54,067 nt of DNA from Crocinitomicaceae bacterium (GCA_029249445.1 JAQWHI010000021.1:1-54067), one strand, 5' to 3'. Counted from the stretch's first letter, positions 1 through 9,159 are shown. Notes: generated by a model from the letters alone, not told the origin. Numbers and translations: made by a program.

Positions 1-230
1 AGTCCACTGCTTGTCGCATTAAATAGTTCAGGATGCAATTCTGTTCCGGGAACAGGAGGGCAAATGCTGCCGTTGTTCACCTGAGAATGGCTACTTTTCA
101 CTTCCCAATTGTCTTGCCCATTAATTGGGGCAAGTGCTAAGCTTTCAAAGTCATAAGTTGATGTGGTGATTTGACTGAAACCAATTGTTGCTGTGAATAG
201 GAAGACAATTAAAAGACAGATCTTTTTCAT
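1..230 (-). CDS. Secreted protein, N-terminal fragment (runs off the left edge)
   Basis: Reading leftward from the ATG at 230-228 there is an open frame of 76 codons that leaves the window. It starts with a clear Sec signal peptide, MKKICLLIVFLFTATIGFSQ, with a probable cleavage after the FSQ that is typical of Bacteroidota exported proteins. The visible mature part (from ITTSTYDFESLALAPINGQD) shows no motif I recognise. The neighbourhood of T9SS cargo makes an exported protein with a C-terminal sorting domain plausible, but that end is outside the window. It is divergent from the gene at 467. The frame and signal peptide are seen directly; the function is unknown. Confidence 0.7.
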   Translation of the reverse strand, partial: MKKICLLIVFLFTATIGFSQITTSTYDFESLALAPINGQDNWEVKSSHSQVNNGSICPPVPGTELHPELFNATSSG

Positions 231-317
231 TTTTTTACTAGGCTTATGTTGTATATATACCTATCTAAAGGTAGACCTTTTCGACCAAATATGAAATTTG
301 AATGAAGAAAAAGAATC

Positions 318-343
318 AAACCACGAAGTTCTTCGTGGTTTTT
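318..343 (+). terminator. Orphan hairpin with T-tract in a divergent intergenic region
   Basis: AACCACGAAG and CTTCGTGGTT form a perfect 10-bp stem with almost no loop, followed by a T-run. It lies between two genes transcribed away from each other, so no annotated gene ends here. It could end a small plus-strand transcript (a 19-codon frame lies at 246-305) or be a transcribed leader structure of the gene at 467. The structure is seen; the role is unknown. Confidence 0.5.
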
Positions 344-466
344 AAGAAACATAATTTGTAAATGACTTTTGGTAGTAAAAAATGGTGAACATGTCATAGA
401 TTTGATTTTAATTGATAGAAATAATTAGTAAATTTCGATTCAATAAATTAACAGATTACTACTATT

Positions 467-1426
467 ATGAGATCAGCAATTACCTCTCTATTCATATTGA
501 CAGTGCTACTGTCGGGTGCCCAAACCATTTCAGTTCCAACAATTCCAAATACTGGAACATCATTAGATTTTGATTTAATAAATGACACAGTACCTGTTTC
601 AATCTCAGGTCCTTGGGACTTTTCAAGCATACAGTCAGCAATGCCTTACACAATGCGCGTGCTTCCGAAGGATTCCTCAATTCATGTTGCTGATTATCCA
701 AATGCAACACACGTTTTAAAAAGTGATAATGGTGAGTTTTTCTTGGGCTTTGACAGTGGAGGATTGACATCTCACGGTAAAGTAACATCCTCTACAATTT
801 CAAGTTATGCTACCCCATTGACTTTGATTCCATATCCGTCGGATGCATCAACAGTTCATACCGATAGTATTTCATCTCCTGTTACTTGGAATGGTATATC
901 TACAAATATCACAGATAAGGCCGAGGTTGAGGGAGTTGCTTTTGGAGCTGTAACAATGCCCGACGGAATAACTTATCAAGATGCAGTAGTACTCTCTACC
1001 AAAAGAACGAGTGTGACTGGTCCTTCTCCTTTTGGAACTTACTTAACATTAGTCGAATATTCGAAAGTTTTTTGGCTGCCTGGATATCCAATACCAGTGA
1101 TCGAAGTGCTTCATGTTGAGTCAAATGGAAGTTCCGTTTTCACACGTTCACTATTTTTAAAGGGAGCTTCGACTGCTGGAAGTTTTGAAAATGAGAACAT
1201 CAGTTTGGATGTGTATCCAAATCCATTTTTCAACACACTTAATCTGACTTTGGAAGACAAGAGTGATCTGAGAGTTTATGATGCAACTGGAGCAATTGTT
1301 TGGGAGAAAGCTGATGCCCCTCCTGGTGCTATTTCAATTGATTTTTCTAGTCATCCGACTGGTACTTATACAATAGAAATAAGTAATAATGCTTCGTTTT
1401 TAAGAAGAAAAATAATCAAGCAGTAA
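467..1426 (+). CDS. Secreted protein with T9SS type A sorting domain
   Basis: 319 residues. Residues 1-20 form a signal peptide (MRSAITSLFILTVLLSGAQT). From about residue 244 the protein has the T9SS type A sorting domain: the VYPNPF motif, a beta-rich LRVYDATGAIVW segment, a GTYTIEI segment, and the basic end RRKIIKQ. The central 220 residues are rich in Ser, Thr, Pro and Gly and match no family I know. Export by the T9SS and anchoring to or release from the cell surface follow from the C-terminal domain; any activity is unknown. The ATG start is chosen because it gives the signal peptide. It stands alone, convergent with the adhesin that follows. Confidence 0.85.
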   Translation: MRSAITSLFILTVLLSGAQTISVPTIPNTGTSLDFDLINDTVPVSISGPWDFSSIQSAMPYTMRVLPKDSSIHVADYPNATHVLKSDNGEFFLGFDSGGLTSHGKVTSSTISSYATPLTLIPYPSDASTVHTDSISSPVTWNGISTNITDKAEVEGVAFGAVTMPDGITYQDAVVLSTKRTSVTGPSPFGTYLTLVEYSKVFWLPGYPIPVIEVLHVESNGSSVFTRSLFLKGASTAGSFENENISLDVYPNPFFNTLNLTLEDKSDLRVYDATGAIVWEKADAPPGAISIDFSSHPTGTYTIEISNNASFLRRKIIKQ

Positions 1427-1697
1427 GTCACTAGAGTTGACACGGGCATATTGTGTGTGCAATCCAAACTGCTTACTATTTTCTCTTGACTTAAAATTCG
1501 TTTGTCTCGATTCCTTTCTGAATACTCCAATCATTCCCTTGGGCTATTGATTTTGTATCTGAAATCCAGTAGTTGTTTTCAGTAATGTTGTGTTATTCGG
1601 CTTCTCATTGAATGAAAAACAACCTGCAAGAACAATTTTCAATTGAACTTAAGGGCCTTTATAGTGGACGCCTCTCACATGCAAAACTAGTGGACTT

Positions 1698-4600
1698 CTA
1701 ATAGCGAATTAAATTCAGGTGTCCGTGTTTACTATTACTTAAATCGTAGTTGTCAATATAGTCAACTTTCCAAAAATAAACACCCTCCGAGCATTCACTG
1801 TCTTTGTATGTTCCGTCCCATCCCTCATTGATGTCATCAGTCATAAAGACGACATTTCCCCAACGATTCAGGATGACCAAGTTGTAATACTTGATATTTG
1901 TTATTTTGGTCGGAAGGTAAAGATCATTCGTGAAATCACCATTTGGTGTAAATACATTCGGCATATCTAGGTTCACACATCCTGCTAATCCTATTGGTTC
2001 TTCAACATAAACTGAGATCGTATTTTCACAACCGTTTGTATCTGTAACAAGGACTGAGTAGAGGCCTTGGCTCAATCCTTCGAGCTGCGATAAAGTGTCT
2101 TCATCGGAAGTGTCCCACAGATAAGAGTATCCTGGTGTACCACCAACCGGAACTACAATAGCTATACCTGTGCTATCTCCAAAACAGACGGGTGTTGCTG
2201 AAATACTTAAGGAAATTGGCGCTGCGGGTTCAGATACAAAAGTAGAGAGGGTATCTGAACATCCGTTCGTATCTGTTACTGTAACAAAATAAGTTCCAGT
2301 TTCGAGACCATCAATGTCCTCTGAAATTTCATTTGTATCCCAAAGATAGCTGTATCCTGCTGTTCCGCCTGTCACTGTTAAGTCAATACTTCCATCACTT
2401 CCTTCATGGCATAATACAGGATAAGCAATGCTGCTCAAGTTAACTGGTGCTGCCGGTTCTGTGATTGTCGTGGTCAATGTATCCAAACAATTGTTATCGT
2501 CTGTTACAATTACTGTGTAATTTCCTGCAAGAATTTGAGACAAATCTTCGGTAAATTGTCCGTTACTCCATACAAAGCTATAAGGAGATACACCACCAGA
2601 GGGTGTCAAGTCAATCGAACCTGTTGCGTCTCCGAAACAAAGCACATCTACATGTGTTTCGGTAAGCTCAATATCGGTAGGTTCAAGAATTGTATCGATG
2701 AAAATAGCCGTACACAAATTACTGTCAGTTACAACTACCTCGTAGATTCCGGCTGGAATATTCTGTATATTCTGAGTTGTTTCAAGATTGTTCCATAAAT
2801 AAGTATATGGGCCAACTCCTCCGGCAGCATCGATTGATAGTGTCCCAGTTGAGTCACCGAAGCAAAGGACATCGGTAAATGAATTACTCGATATATAGAC
2901 GGCCGTATCTGGTTCAAAGATATTCATGGATAAAAATCCACCACAGTTAAACGTGTCGTATACATCAACATAATAAAGCCCTGCAGGTATGTTGGTAATA
3001 TCTTGTGTGATTTCTAGGTTACTCCATACGTAGGTATAGCCAGGCGTTCCACCTGCCGGTGTGATGTCAATCGATCCAGTTGAATCGCCGTAGCACAGCA
3101 CGTCGACTTGTGTATGACTTACTACGACAGCATCGGGATCCGTTAATGTTATTGCTACAGTATCGACACATTGATTTGAATCGATCACTACGCATGTATA
3201 CGTACCGGCATTGAGATTAATAATTGAATCAATTGTTTCTGCATTGTTCCATGAATAGGTATAGCCAGGTGTACCTCCAACAACATCAAGATCGATGGAT
3301 CCTTGGGTTCCAAGTTGACAAACTGGGTCAAGAAAACTTGAATTGATAATCATCTCAGTTGGCTCAATGACATCAATAGATGTATTTTGGCTACAGTTAT
3401 TGGAGTCGGTAACCGTGACTGTATAGACGCCACTTGGAATACCTGTTATATCTTCTGTGATTTCGTTGTTTGACCAATTGTATGTGTAAGGTGTTGTACC
3501 TCCAGTAACGGTAAGATCAATGGCTCCAGTGGAATCCCCGAAGCAAAAAATTTCGGCATTCACATTCGTAAAACTCATGGAGTCTGTTGGCTCTGTAATT
3601 TCAAGTGTAATAACGTTGAAGCACCCGTTGGTGTCTGTGACCGTGTCGGTATAGAATCCAGCATCTAGGTTGATGAGGTCTTCTGTGGTTGCAAAATTAG
3701 ACCAATTGTGCGCGTACGGTTGCGTTCCTCCACTTACGGTGAGGTCGATCGCACCTGTTGTATCTGAAAAACAAAGTACGTCAGTCGCAATGGCAGATAG
3801 GGATAGTGTATCTGGTTGTGAAAGGGTGACACTGTCCTCAGCGATACATCCGTTGTCATCTGTTAGTGTCACGAGATGAACTCCAATGTCCAATCCAGTA
3901 ATAGTATCATTTGTACTTAATGATAGTGTCCATAGGAAGCTGTATGGCAAGACACCTCCAGTGCCTGATGCTGTTGCGCTTCCATCCGAGGCATCAAAAC
4001 AACTAATATCCTGTCCATTATAGTCTGATATAATTGAGGCAGTAACTTCTAGTAATGGCGGCTCCGTCACGGTAAATGTATCTACAACGCTACATCCATA
4101 TTGATCTGTAACAGTCACATTATACGTTCCTGCATTTAGGTCATTTGCCACGGAATCAGTATCGTTATTTGACCATGCATAGCTAAACGGAGCATTACCA
4201 ACACCACTGATATTTATAAAACCTTCTCCGAGATTGAAGCAGGTATCGCTTTGAAGCTGATTGAGCTGTATGGTCGGATTGTCTGTAACAAATACCGGTG
4301 CTGTTGTATCCGTAATACATTCAACCCCCTCGTAGTAAACATGTAAGATATAGTCACCAGCATCAATTAACTGTGCGTTTGGCACTGTTGGATTACTGAT
4401 TGTTGAAGAGAAGCCATTGGGTCCACTCCAGTCATAGGTAAGGAAGGTTGAATTTGGGAAACTCAATGAGATGGTTTCTCCAACGCACAAGCTATCTGTA
4501 AATAAGATTACAGTGTCCAAACAGTTGCTTACGTCAACCGCAACAATACCACTTTGAAGCGATGGACATCCATTTTGATCCAATAAATCCGAAGCGCCAT

Positions 4601-6092
4601 CATTTCCATTTGTTATTCCAGAAATTTGTCCTGTCCCAGAAATGTAGGCTTTATTTTCAAGGACGTTACCACACTGCCATATAGCGCAGTCGTTCGTCAG
4701 CTGAACTTGAAATGTAATCACGGTACTATCTGCCCCATTCGGAGAGTTTACAACTTGACCTCCATTTATGCCATCTGCTCCTGTTCCAATTCGAGCGCTG
4801 ACAACATTATCGGCCAAAATGAATTCTGCCTGATCCGTATCTAACGCATCGGTTTTTACTCCGGTGTTTGGTCCGTATGTGATGGAAATTGTTCCTGGGA
4901 TATAGGCCAAACGGTTATCTAATGTATCAGTTAAAATGGTATTCAATGAAACATCGGAGCCAATGTTTTTCGCAACGATAGAATATTCAAGAATATCTCC
5001 AGGTTCGACAGTTCCTGCGTTTAGGTCGGTGTAAGAAACAGACGCCCTAAGGTCAGGTTCGTAAATGTCTATAGCAGAAGTGATGACACTTGTGAGTATG
5101 GTTTCATTTTGTGTGGATACCCGTATTGATGCGTTTGTTGCTGAGTTACCAATGTAGTTAAAACCTGAATTATCCGGCGCATAGATATTGGCATCGTGCC
5201 CGAGATTGTTGTTATAACTTGGGTTTCTTAAGGGTGTTACAACACCGCCATTTGATATCGTGCTATTGAAGACATTATTCACTGGATGTATACCATCACT
5301 AATATTCACAAATGTTCCAGCTCCATTAAATGACAGTTGATCTCCAGCTTGCCCGCGGTCTCCATCGTGCGCTACAACACCAAGTTCAAAATTTACAGCA
5401 CCGGTTGGTGGAGTAAGGAATCCACTCAATGAAATATCTACCGTTCCTGAAAATCCTGGGCTTACATTTGCTAATCCATCAAAAACAGTCAAGTTCTTCA
5501 TTGATTCATAAATATTTTTGTATACAACCATTATAGTCCATCCACCAAATGTATTCGTTCCAACATCTGTCACGACATTCGCTACATCATACGTTGCATT
5601 GATTGGATTTGCTTGAACGATTGATGTAATATCCTTAAAACAGAAATAAGAGGACTTTCCTGTTGAGTTATCAAGTATTTCATCAGCTGTCAGATTGACG
5701 TATCCCGTACCGTTTGGGTTTAACTTTACTTGATTTCTTATGTTGTAATTGGGTGTATTTGCTGGAGTATTGTCAAGATGTCCGAGCCAGTATAGGCCTG
5801 CCCATGTTATTTCACTACAATTGGCCAAGTCAAGTTGATCTCCAGAAGACATAAACGTTGTAGCGTCACTATCTACGTCGACGAAACTCATTGAGAAATT
5901 GTTGTTGTCACTTGTTCCACCTGGAGGCATTTCATTATTTGCAGTACAATTACATCCAACAGAAGTATTCGCAAGCGCCACGAGGCCACCTTTTTGGTTG
6001 GTTTGAAATCGAATGGAGAATGGGTCAACGATTTGCGAAAATGAAGCGCAGGAATAACTCAAAATGAGGGAGAGGAGCAGTATTTTTTTCAT
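1698..6092 (-). CDS. Giant SprB-repeat surface adhesin with T9SS type B (gliding-associated) C-terminal domain
   Basis: 1464 residues. Order of parts: signal peptide (1-20); a roughly 330-residue globular N-terminal region in which a SYFCFKDITS segment and a DGDRG segment are visible; a DUF11/TIGR01451-like segment (about 350-540; EPGDILEYSIVAKNIG); ten tandem SprB-type repeats of about 75 residues (about 605-1365), most with a CFGDSTGSIDL-like start, a GGTPGYTYxWSN middle, and a GxYxVxVTDxNxC end; then the gliding motility-associated C-terminal domain (about 1370-1464) starting at NVFTPNGD and including ILNRWGNVVF. Type B domains target proteins to the T9SS, and SprB is the mobile adhesin of Flavobacterium gliding. 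By inference this is a cell-surface adhesin; whether the cell glides cannot be told from here. It forms a single-gene unit with an inverted repeat just upstream. Confidence 0.9.
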   Translation of the reverse strand: MKKILLLSLILSYSCASFSQIVDPFSIRFQTNQKGGLVALANTSVGCNCTANNEMPPGGTSDNNNFSMSFVDVDSDATTFMSSGDQLDLANCSEITWAGLYWLGHLDNTPANTPNYNIRNQVKLNPNGTGYVNLTADEILDNSTGKSSYFCFKDITSIVQANPINATYDVANVVTDVGTNTFGGWTIMVVYKNIYESMKNLTVFDGLANVSPGFSGTVDISLSGFLTPPTGAVNFELGVVAHDGDRGQAGDQLSFNGAGTFVNISDGIHPVNNVFNSTISNGGVVTPLRNPSYNNNLGHDANIYAPDNSGFNYIGNSATNASIRVSTQNETILTSVITSAIDIYEPDLRASVSYTDLNAGTVEPGDILEYSIVAKNIGSDVSLNTILTDTLDNRLAYIPGTISITYGPNTGVKTDALDTDQAEFILADNVVSARIGTGADGINGGQVVNSPNGADSTVITFQVQLTNDCAIWQCGNVLENKAYISGTGQISGITNGNDGASDLLDQNGCPSLQSGIVAVDVSNCLDTVILFTDSLCVGETISLSFPNSTFLTYDWSGPNGFSSTISNPTVPNAQLIDAGDYILHVYYEGVECITDTTAPVFVTDNPTIQLNQLQSDTCFNLGEGFINISGVGNAPFSYAWSNNDTDSVANDLNAGTYNVTVTDQYGCSVVDTFTVTEPPLLEVTASIISDYNGQDISCFDASDGSATASGTGGVLPYSFLWTLSLSTNDTITGLDIGVHLVTLTDDNGCIAEDSVTLSQPDTLSLSAIATDVLCFSDTTGAIDLTVSGGTQPYAHNWSNFATTEDLINLDAGFYTDTVTDTNGCFNVITLEITEPTDSMSFTNVNAEIFCFGDSTGAIDLTVTGGTTPYTYNWSNNEITEDITGIPSGVYTVTVTDSNNCSQNTSIDVIEPTEMIINSSFLDPVCQLGTQGSIDLDVVGGTPGYTYSWNNAETIDSIINLNAGTYTCVVIDSNQCVDTVAITLTDPDAVVVSHTQVDVLCYGDSTGSIDITPAGGTPGYTYVWSNLEITQDITNIPAGLYYVDVYDTFNCGGFLSMNIFEPDTAVYISSNSFTDVLCFGDSTGTLSIDAAGGVGPYTYLWNNLETTQNIQNIPAGIYEVVVTDSNLCTAIFIDTILEPTDIELTETHVDVLCFGDATGSIDLTPSGGVSPYSFVWSNGQFTEDLSQILAGNYTVIVTDDNNCLDTLTTTITEPAAPVNLSSIAYPVLCHEGSDGSIDLTVTGGTAGYSYLWDTNEISEDIDGLETGTYFVTVTDTNGCSDTLSTFVSEPAAPISLSISATPVCFGDSTGIAIVVPVGGTPGYSYLWDTSDEDTLSQLEGLSQGLYSVLVTDTNGCENTISVYVEEPIGLAGCVNLDMPNVFTPNGDFTNDLYLPTKITNIKYYNLVILNRWGNVVFMTDDINEGWDGTYKDSECSEGVYFWKVDYIDNYDLSNSKHGHLNLIRY
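1990..4279 (-). repeat. Ten tandem SprB-type coding repeats
   Basis: Within the adhesin gene, about 229 bp of related sequence recurs ten times, each copy encoding one SprB domain. Copies have diverged in DNA, but the protein pattern (start C-F-G-D-S-T-G, paired Cys near each end, final T-E-P-x linker) holds. The fifth and ninth copies have altered starts (VCQLGTQG, VLCHEGSDG). Coding repeats like these can expand or contract by recombination and may collapse in short-read assemblies. Confidence 0.8.
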
Positions 6093-6106
6093 AGTTTGTA
6101 GTCAGT

Positions 6107-6126
6107 GTCTTATTTTTAAATAAGAC
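6107..6126. promoter_or_regulatory. Perfect 9-bp inverted repeat upstream of the adhesin
   Basis: GTCTTATTT and AAATAAGAC flank a TT centre, starting 15 nt upstream of the adhesin start codon at 6092. A TACTTTTA box similar to the -7 element lies just beyond it, so the repeat would lie in the 5' untranslated leader. It could be an operator for a dimeric regulator or a leader hairpin. The symmetry is seen; the role is inferred. Confidence 0.35.
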
Positions 6127-6276
6127 CAATTAAAAGTATAGCGAACCTAAAATACCATTTAATAAAGACTTTCACCTGATTTAAATGTTATTTTTTTATA
6201 ACTGTAAAGTATTTTGATATGCTCTGTTTTTGCAATTCTAAAACTAGTTGCAACTGGAGTGGAGGATTAAAAAGGA

Positions 6277-6978
6277 CTAAAACGCTATTGAGATGATGGT
6301 GTTTTTTGATGTTTCAGCAGCTAAAAGTTCGATTGTATTCGTGTCTTTTCGAACAACTAGAAAAGGACGTTGAGCATCAATACTCAAATCAATATCGTGA
6401 GAAGAAAGTAGTATACATTTGTTGAATTTAGCACTGATTTTTATTAAGTTTTCAAGTACTATTTTTTTGTTTAAATAATCTAAAAAAGCAGTTGGTTCAT
6501 CCAGAATAATGATTGAAGTTTCTTGAGTGAGTGCTCGAGCAATTGCTGCCAATTGTCGCTCTCCATCACTGAGTTGTGAGGTGAAACGATTCTTTAAGTC
6601 TTGGATTTGTAATGTGTCAATTGCTTGGTCAATCACTTCTGCATCACGAGCTGTTTTTCGTCCGAAGAAGTCATTGTGCGGGCTTCTTCCCAGAGCGATG
6701 TAATCCACGACATTTAGAAAGTCAACATCGGGAAATTTAGACCCTACGAAAGAGATTAATTTGGGTAAGTTTGATTTTCGGATCGATTTGATTTCTTTCC
6801 CATTAATTTCAATCGCTCCTTGTATACTGTCCAATTGACCGGCAATAGTTTTTAGGAGTGTAGATTTACCCGATCCATTTTTTCCAATTAAAATGTATAC
6901 GCCGGCGTCGAGTTTTATGTCTTGAACCTCAGCAATGCTTGATTTGTAACCAATATGCAATCCTTTTGTTACTATCAT
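6277..6978 (-). CDS. ABC transporter ATP-binding protein (FecE/BtuD type)
   Basis: 233 residues, the nucleotide-binding subunit of a metal-chelate (siderophore, haem or cobalamin) importer. Walker A is GKNGSGKST at residues 32-40, the ABC signature LSDGERQ at 136-142, Walker B IIILDEP at 156-162, and the switch SHDID near 195. It is the last of three overlapping genes: its ATG overlaps the permease stop codon in the ATGA arrangement, so translation is probably coupled. It would sit on the cytoplasmic face of the inner membrane and power uptake. The exact substrate cannot be read from the sequence; the family is certain. Confidence 0.93.
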   Translation of the reverse strand: MIVTKGLHIGYKSSIAEVQDIKLDAGVYILIGKNGSGKSTLLKTIAGQLDSIQGAIEINGKEIKSIRKSNLPKLISFVGSKFPDVDFLNVVDYIALGRSPHNDFFGRKTARDAEVIDQAIDTLQIQDLKNRFTSQLSDGERQLAAIARALTQETSIIILDEPTAFLDYLNKKIVLENLIKISAKFNKCILLSSHDIDLSIDAQRPFLVVRKDTNTIELLAAETSKNTIISIAF

Positions 6979-7973
6979 CTTAATCGTTTTAGTACTAGAA
7001 GAATTACAAATGGAGCCCCTACAATTGAGGTAAGTGCATTGATCGGAACAATCAAATAAGGTTCCATAAATTGTATTGAAATGTCACAGATGAGAATAAA
7101 AATCGCACCAATAATTGTGCTGGAGAGAATCAGTATGCGGTGATTTTGTGATTTGAAGAGTATTCGAACAAGGTTGGGTATAGCCAGTCCAACAAAGGCT
7201 ATTGGACCACAAAATGCTGTAATTAGTCCAGTTATCAATGCAGTGATAAGAATAATAAAAAGTCGTACACGTCTTATATTGACGCCCAATAGTCGGGCTT
7301 CGGTTTCTCCGAGTACCAATATATTTAATGGTTTTACTGCCAGCAGTGCACCGAATAAGCCAATTGCGAAAACAGCGATGATTAATGGAAGTTGACTAAG
7401 TTCTACTTTTTGAAGCGATCCCAGCGCCCAAAGTGTAAACATTTTCAAATCTTGTGCGTCACTAGCAGTTTGTATCATCGCTACAATTGCTGCGGTGAAA
7501 CTTCCTAGCATCAGACCAATGAGTAGTAAGGAAATTTGCATTCGAACCACAGTAGAAAAAAACAAAATAATTGTCCCGAATAAAAATGCACCGATGAGTG
7601 AATTTGCTATCATTCCAAAGTCCGACGTGAAAAACGGAATTCCGGTCATAAGTGTCAAAGCCACGAAAAGACTGGACCCTGAATTGATCCCTAAAATATA
7701 AGGTCCTGCAAGAGGATTGTTGAATAGGGTTTGCATTAGAAGTCCCGCAATAGACAAGCCTGCTCCAGCCATAATTCCCATTGCCATTCGCGGAAGACGG
7801 AGTTCTCGTACAATAAGGTGCTTTGTGTTTTGTGAGTCAAATGAGAAAATAGAGTCGAGGTAATCAGTAAATGTGAGTTCAATTTGTCCAACATACAAAT
7901 GCACAAACGCAACAATTGGCAAGCAGAACAGGAGTGCCAATAATAAGCTGTTTTGTCGTTTTGTCGCGTTCAC
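6975..7973 (-). CDS. FecCD-family ABC transporter permease
   Basis: 332 residues with about ten hydrophobic segments, the usual length and pattern for the FecCD/BtuC permease family. Typical signatures are RLPRMAMGIMAGAGLSIAGL near residue 60, NPLAGPYILGINSGSSL soon after, and the cytoplasmic loop GPIAFVGLAIPNLVR near 260. It forms the inner-membrane channel of the importer. The start is GTG at 7973, overlapping by one base the TAG stop of the binding protein (TAGTG), while its own end overlaps the ATPase start by 4 nt. All three subunits are therefore tightly coupled. Confidence 0.93.
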   Translation of the reverse strand: MNATKRQNSLLLALLFCLPIVAFVHLYVGQIELTFTDYLDSIFSFDSQNTKHLIVRELRLPRMAMGIMAGAGLSIAGLLMQTLFNNPLAGPYILGINSGSSLFVALTLMTGIPFFTSDFGMIANSLIGAFLFGTIILFFSTVVRMQISLLLIGLMLGSFTAAIVAMIQTASDAQDLKMFTLWALGSLQKVELSQLPLIIAVFAIGLFGALLAVKPLNILVLGETEARLLGVNIRRVRLFIILITALITGLITAFCGPIAFVGLAIPNLVRILFKSQNHRILILSSTIIGAIFILICDISIQFMEPYLIVPINALTSIVGAPFVILLVLKRLR

Positions 7974-9034
7974 TATTTAATATTTTGATAAAAGTACAGC
8001 TCTGCTATTGAGGTTTCTTCGGGATGAAAAATATGAATTAAATCTGAAAGGACGAGGTCAGGTCGTGTACTACTCTGTTCCCAATACTTTTTCATGTTTG
8101 GAGAATAGCAGTAAATGTGGGTATTGAACGCATCGAGATGCTTTGCATGTGGGTTTGTTGAAAGAATAGATTTTTTGTTTGCTGCTCCGGCATTCAACCA
8201 ATAGTCTGTTTTTTTATTTTCGCTCAAAACTTGCTCAATTGTTAATGTCAAGCTTGCGTTGTTTTTTTTGTCTTTGTATCGGTAGTTTGCTCCAGCATCT
8301 GCAATAATTTTGGCGAAGTAATTTGTCCCGCCGGGCGTGAACCAAGTGTCGCCAATGAGTTCACCACAAAGCACAGATGGCTGCATATTGTATGTTGCTC
8401 CAATTTTTGATAAACGATCATAGTTGGATTCGATTTTTCGGAAAAATACATTGGCTTCTTTCATTTTTCCCGTGATAGCTCCTACAACTTTGATCCACTC
8501 TGCCTTTGCTAATGGGTGATTCTCCCTCCAATCATAGATGGGCATAACTTCTATTCCAAACCGTTTTAATTTTGACTGGTGTTCATAAGCTTCGTCAACA
8601 ACATCATAAAAGACAATTGTTGCGCCACTTGCAATTATTTTTTCTGTTGAGTTTTGGGATTTATCCCCATATGATTCAATCGCCCCTTTTTTGAACATCT
8701 TTTTAATTGTAGGGTCATAGATGTGATCAATATTTGATATGCCGACCAATACATCCTGTGCGTCTAGAATCGACAACATTCCGTTTAGGGGAGCGACAAG
8801 AGAAATGAGTTTTTTGTGTTTTCCCGGCAGTATTTCAATTGTTCTCCCAATTTTCTTCGTGTTTGGATCTATTAATTCGAGAAGATATCCTGAAGAATTT
8901 TTTTTCAGTTTGAAATTTGACGCGTATTTTATGTCAACGGCTTCAAGCGTGCTTGTTGATGGAGTAGGTTTTGACGTTTTGTTTTGCTTGCAAGCTACAA
9001 GAGCGATCACCGAAAGGAAGACGAATTTCCACAT
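7973..9034 (-). CDS. Metal-chelate ABC transporter substrate-binding lipoprotein
   Basis: 353 residues from the ATG at 9034. A frame with TTG at 9055 is also open, but the predicted transcription start lies at the ATG, so I reject the longer form. It begins MWKFVFLSVIALVAC, a lipoprotein signal with lipobox Cys. The body has the two-lobed helical-backbone binding-protein fold of BtuF/FecB: VLVGISNIDHIYDP in the first lobe, TIVFYDVVD and GIEVMPIYDW around the linker, and a GDTWFTPGGTNYFAKII ligand-region loop. It captures a metal chelate and delivers it to the FecCD permease encoded downstream. Substrate could be a siderophore, haem or cobalamin; no cobalamin riboswitch precedes the operon. 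Confidence 0.88.
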   Translation of the reverse strand: MWKFVFLSVIALVACKQNKTSKPTPSTSTLEAVDIKYASNFKLKKNSSGYLLELIDPNTKKIGRTIEILPGKHKKLISLVAPLNGMLSILDAQDVLVGISNIDHIYDPTIKKMFKKGAIESYGDKSQNSTEKIIASGATIVFYDVVDEAYEHQSKLKRFGIEVMPIYDWRENHPLAKAEWIKVVGAITGKMKEANVFFRKIESNYDRLSKIGATYNMQPSVLCGELIGDTWFTPGGTNYFAKIIADAGANYRYKDKKNNASLTLTIEQVLSENKKTDYWLNAGAANKKSILSTNPHAKHLDAFNTHIYCYSPNMKKYWEQSSTRPDLVLSDLIHIFHPEETSIAELYFYQNIK

Positions 9035-9038
9035 TGGA

Positions 9039-9068
9039 CAAAGGTAATAAGGCAAATTTCAATTCAAA
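9039..9068 (-). promoter_or_regulatory. Promoter of the ABC importer operon, placed for a leaderless mRNA
   Basis: On the minus strand TTTG (9068-9065) is followed after 18 nt by TACCTTTG (9046-9039), a full match to the Bacteroidota -33/-7 consensus TTTG and TAnnTTTG. Only 4 nt separate the -7 box from the ATG at 9034, so transcription would start at or next to the start codon. Confidence 0.6.
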
Positions 9069-9159
9069 CTATAATCCGTGGAATTAAATGTATGAACTTT
9101 GACTGGTTGATTTTATCTGGTGTGATTGTCTTGATGGTTTTTGAATGAAATACCTAAAA

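Noticed and set aside
1990..4279. CRISPR-like repeat array
   Set aside because: The repeats are 229 bp, in frame and encode SprB domains.
9035..9055. Longer N-terminus of the substrate-binding protein from TTG
   Set aside because: These codons overlap the -7 promoter box, and the lipoprotein signal begins at the ATG at 9034.
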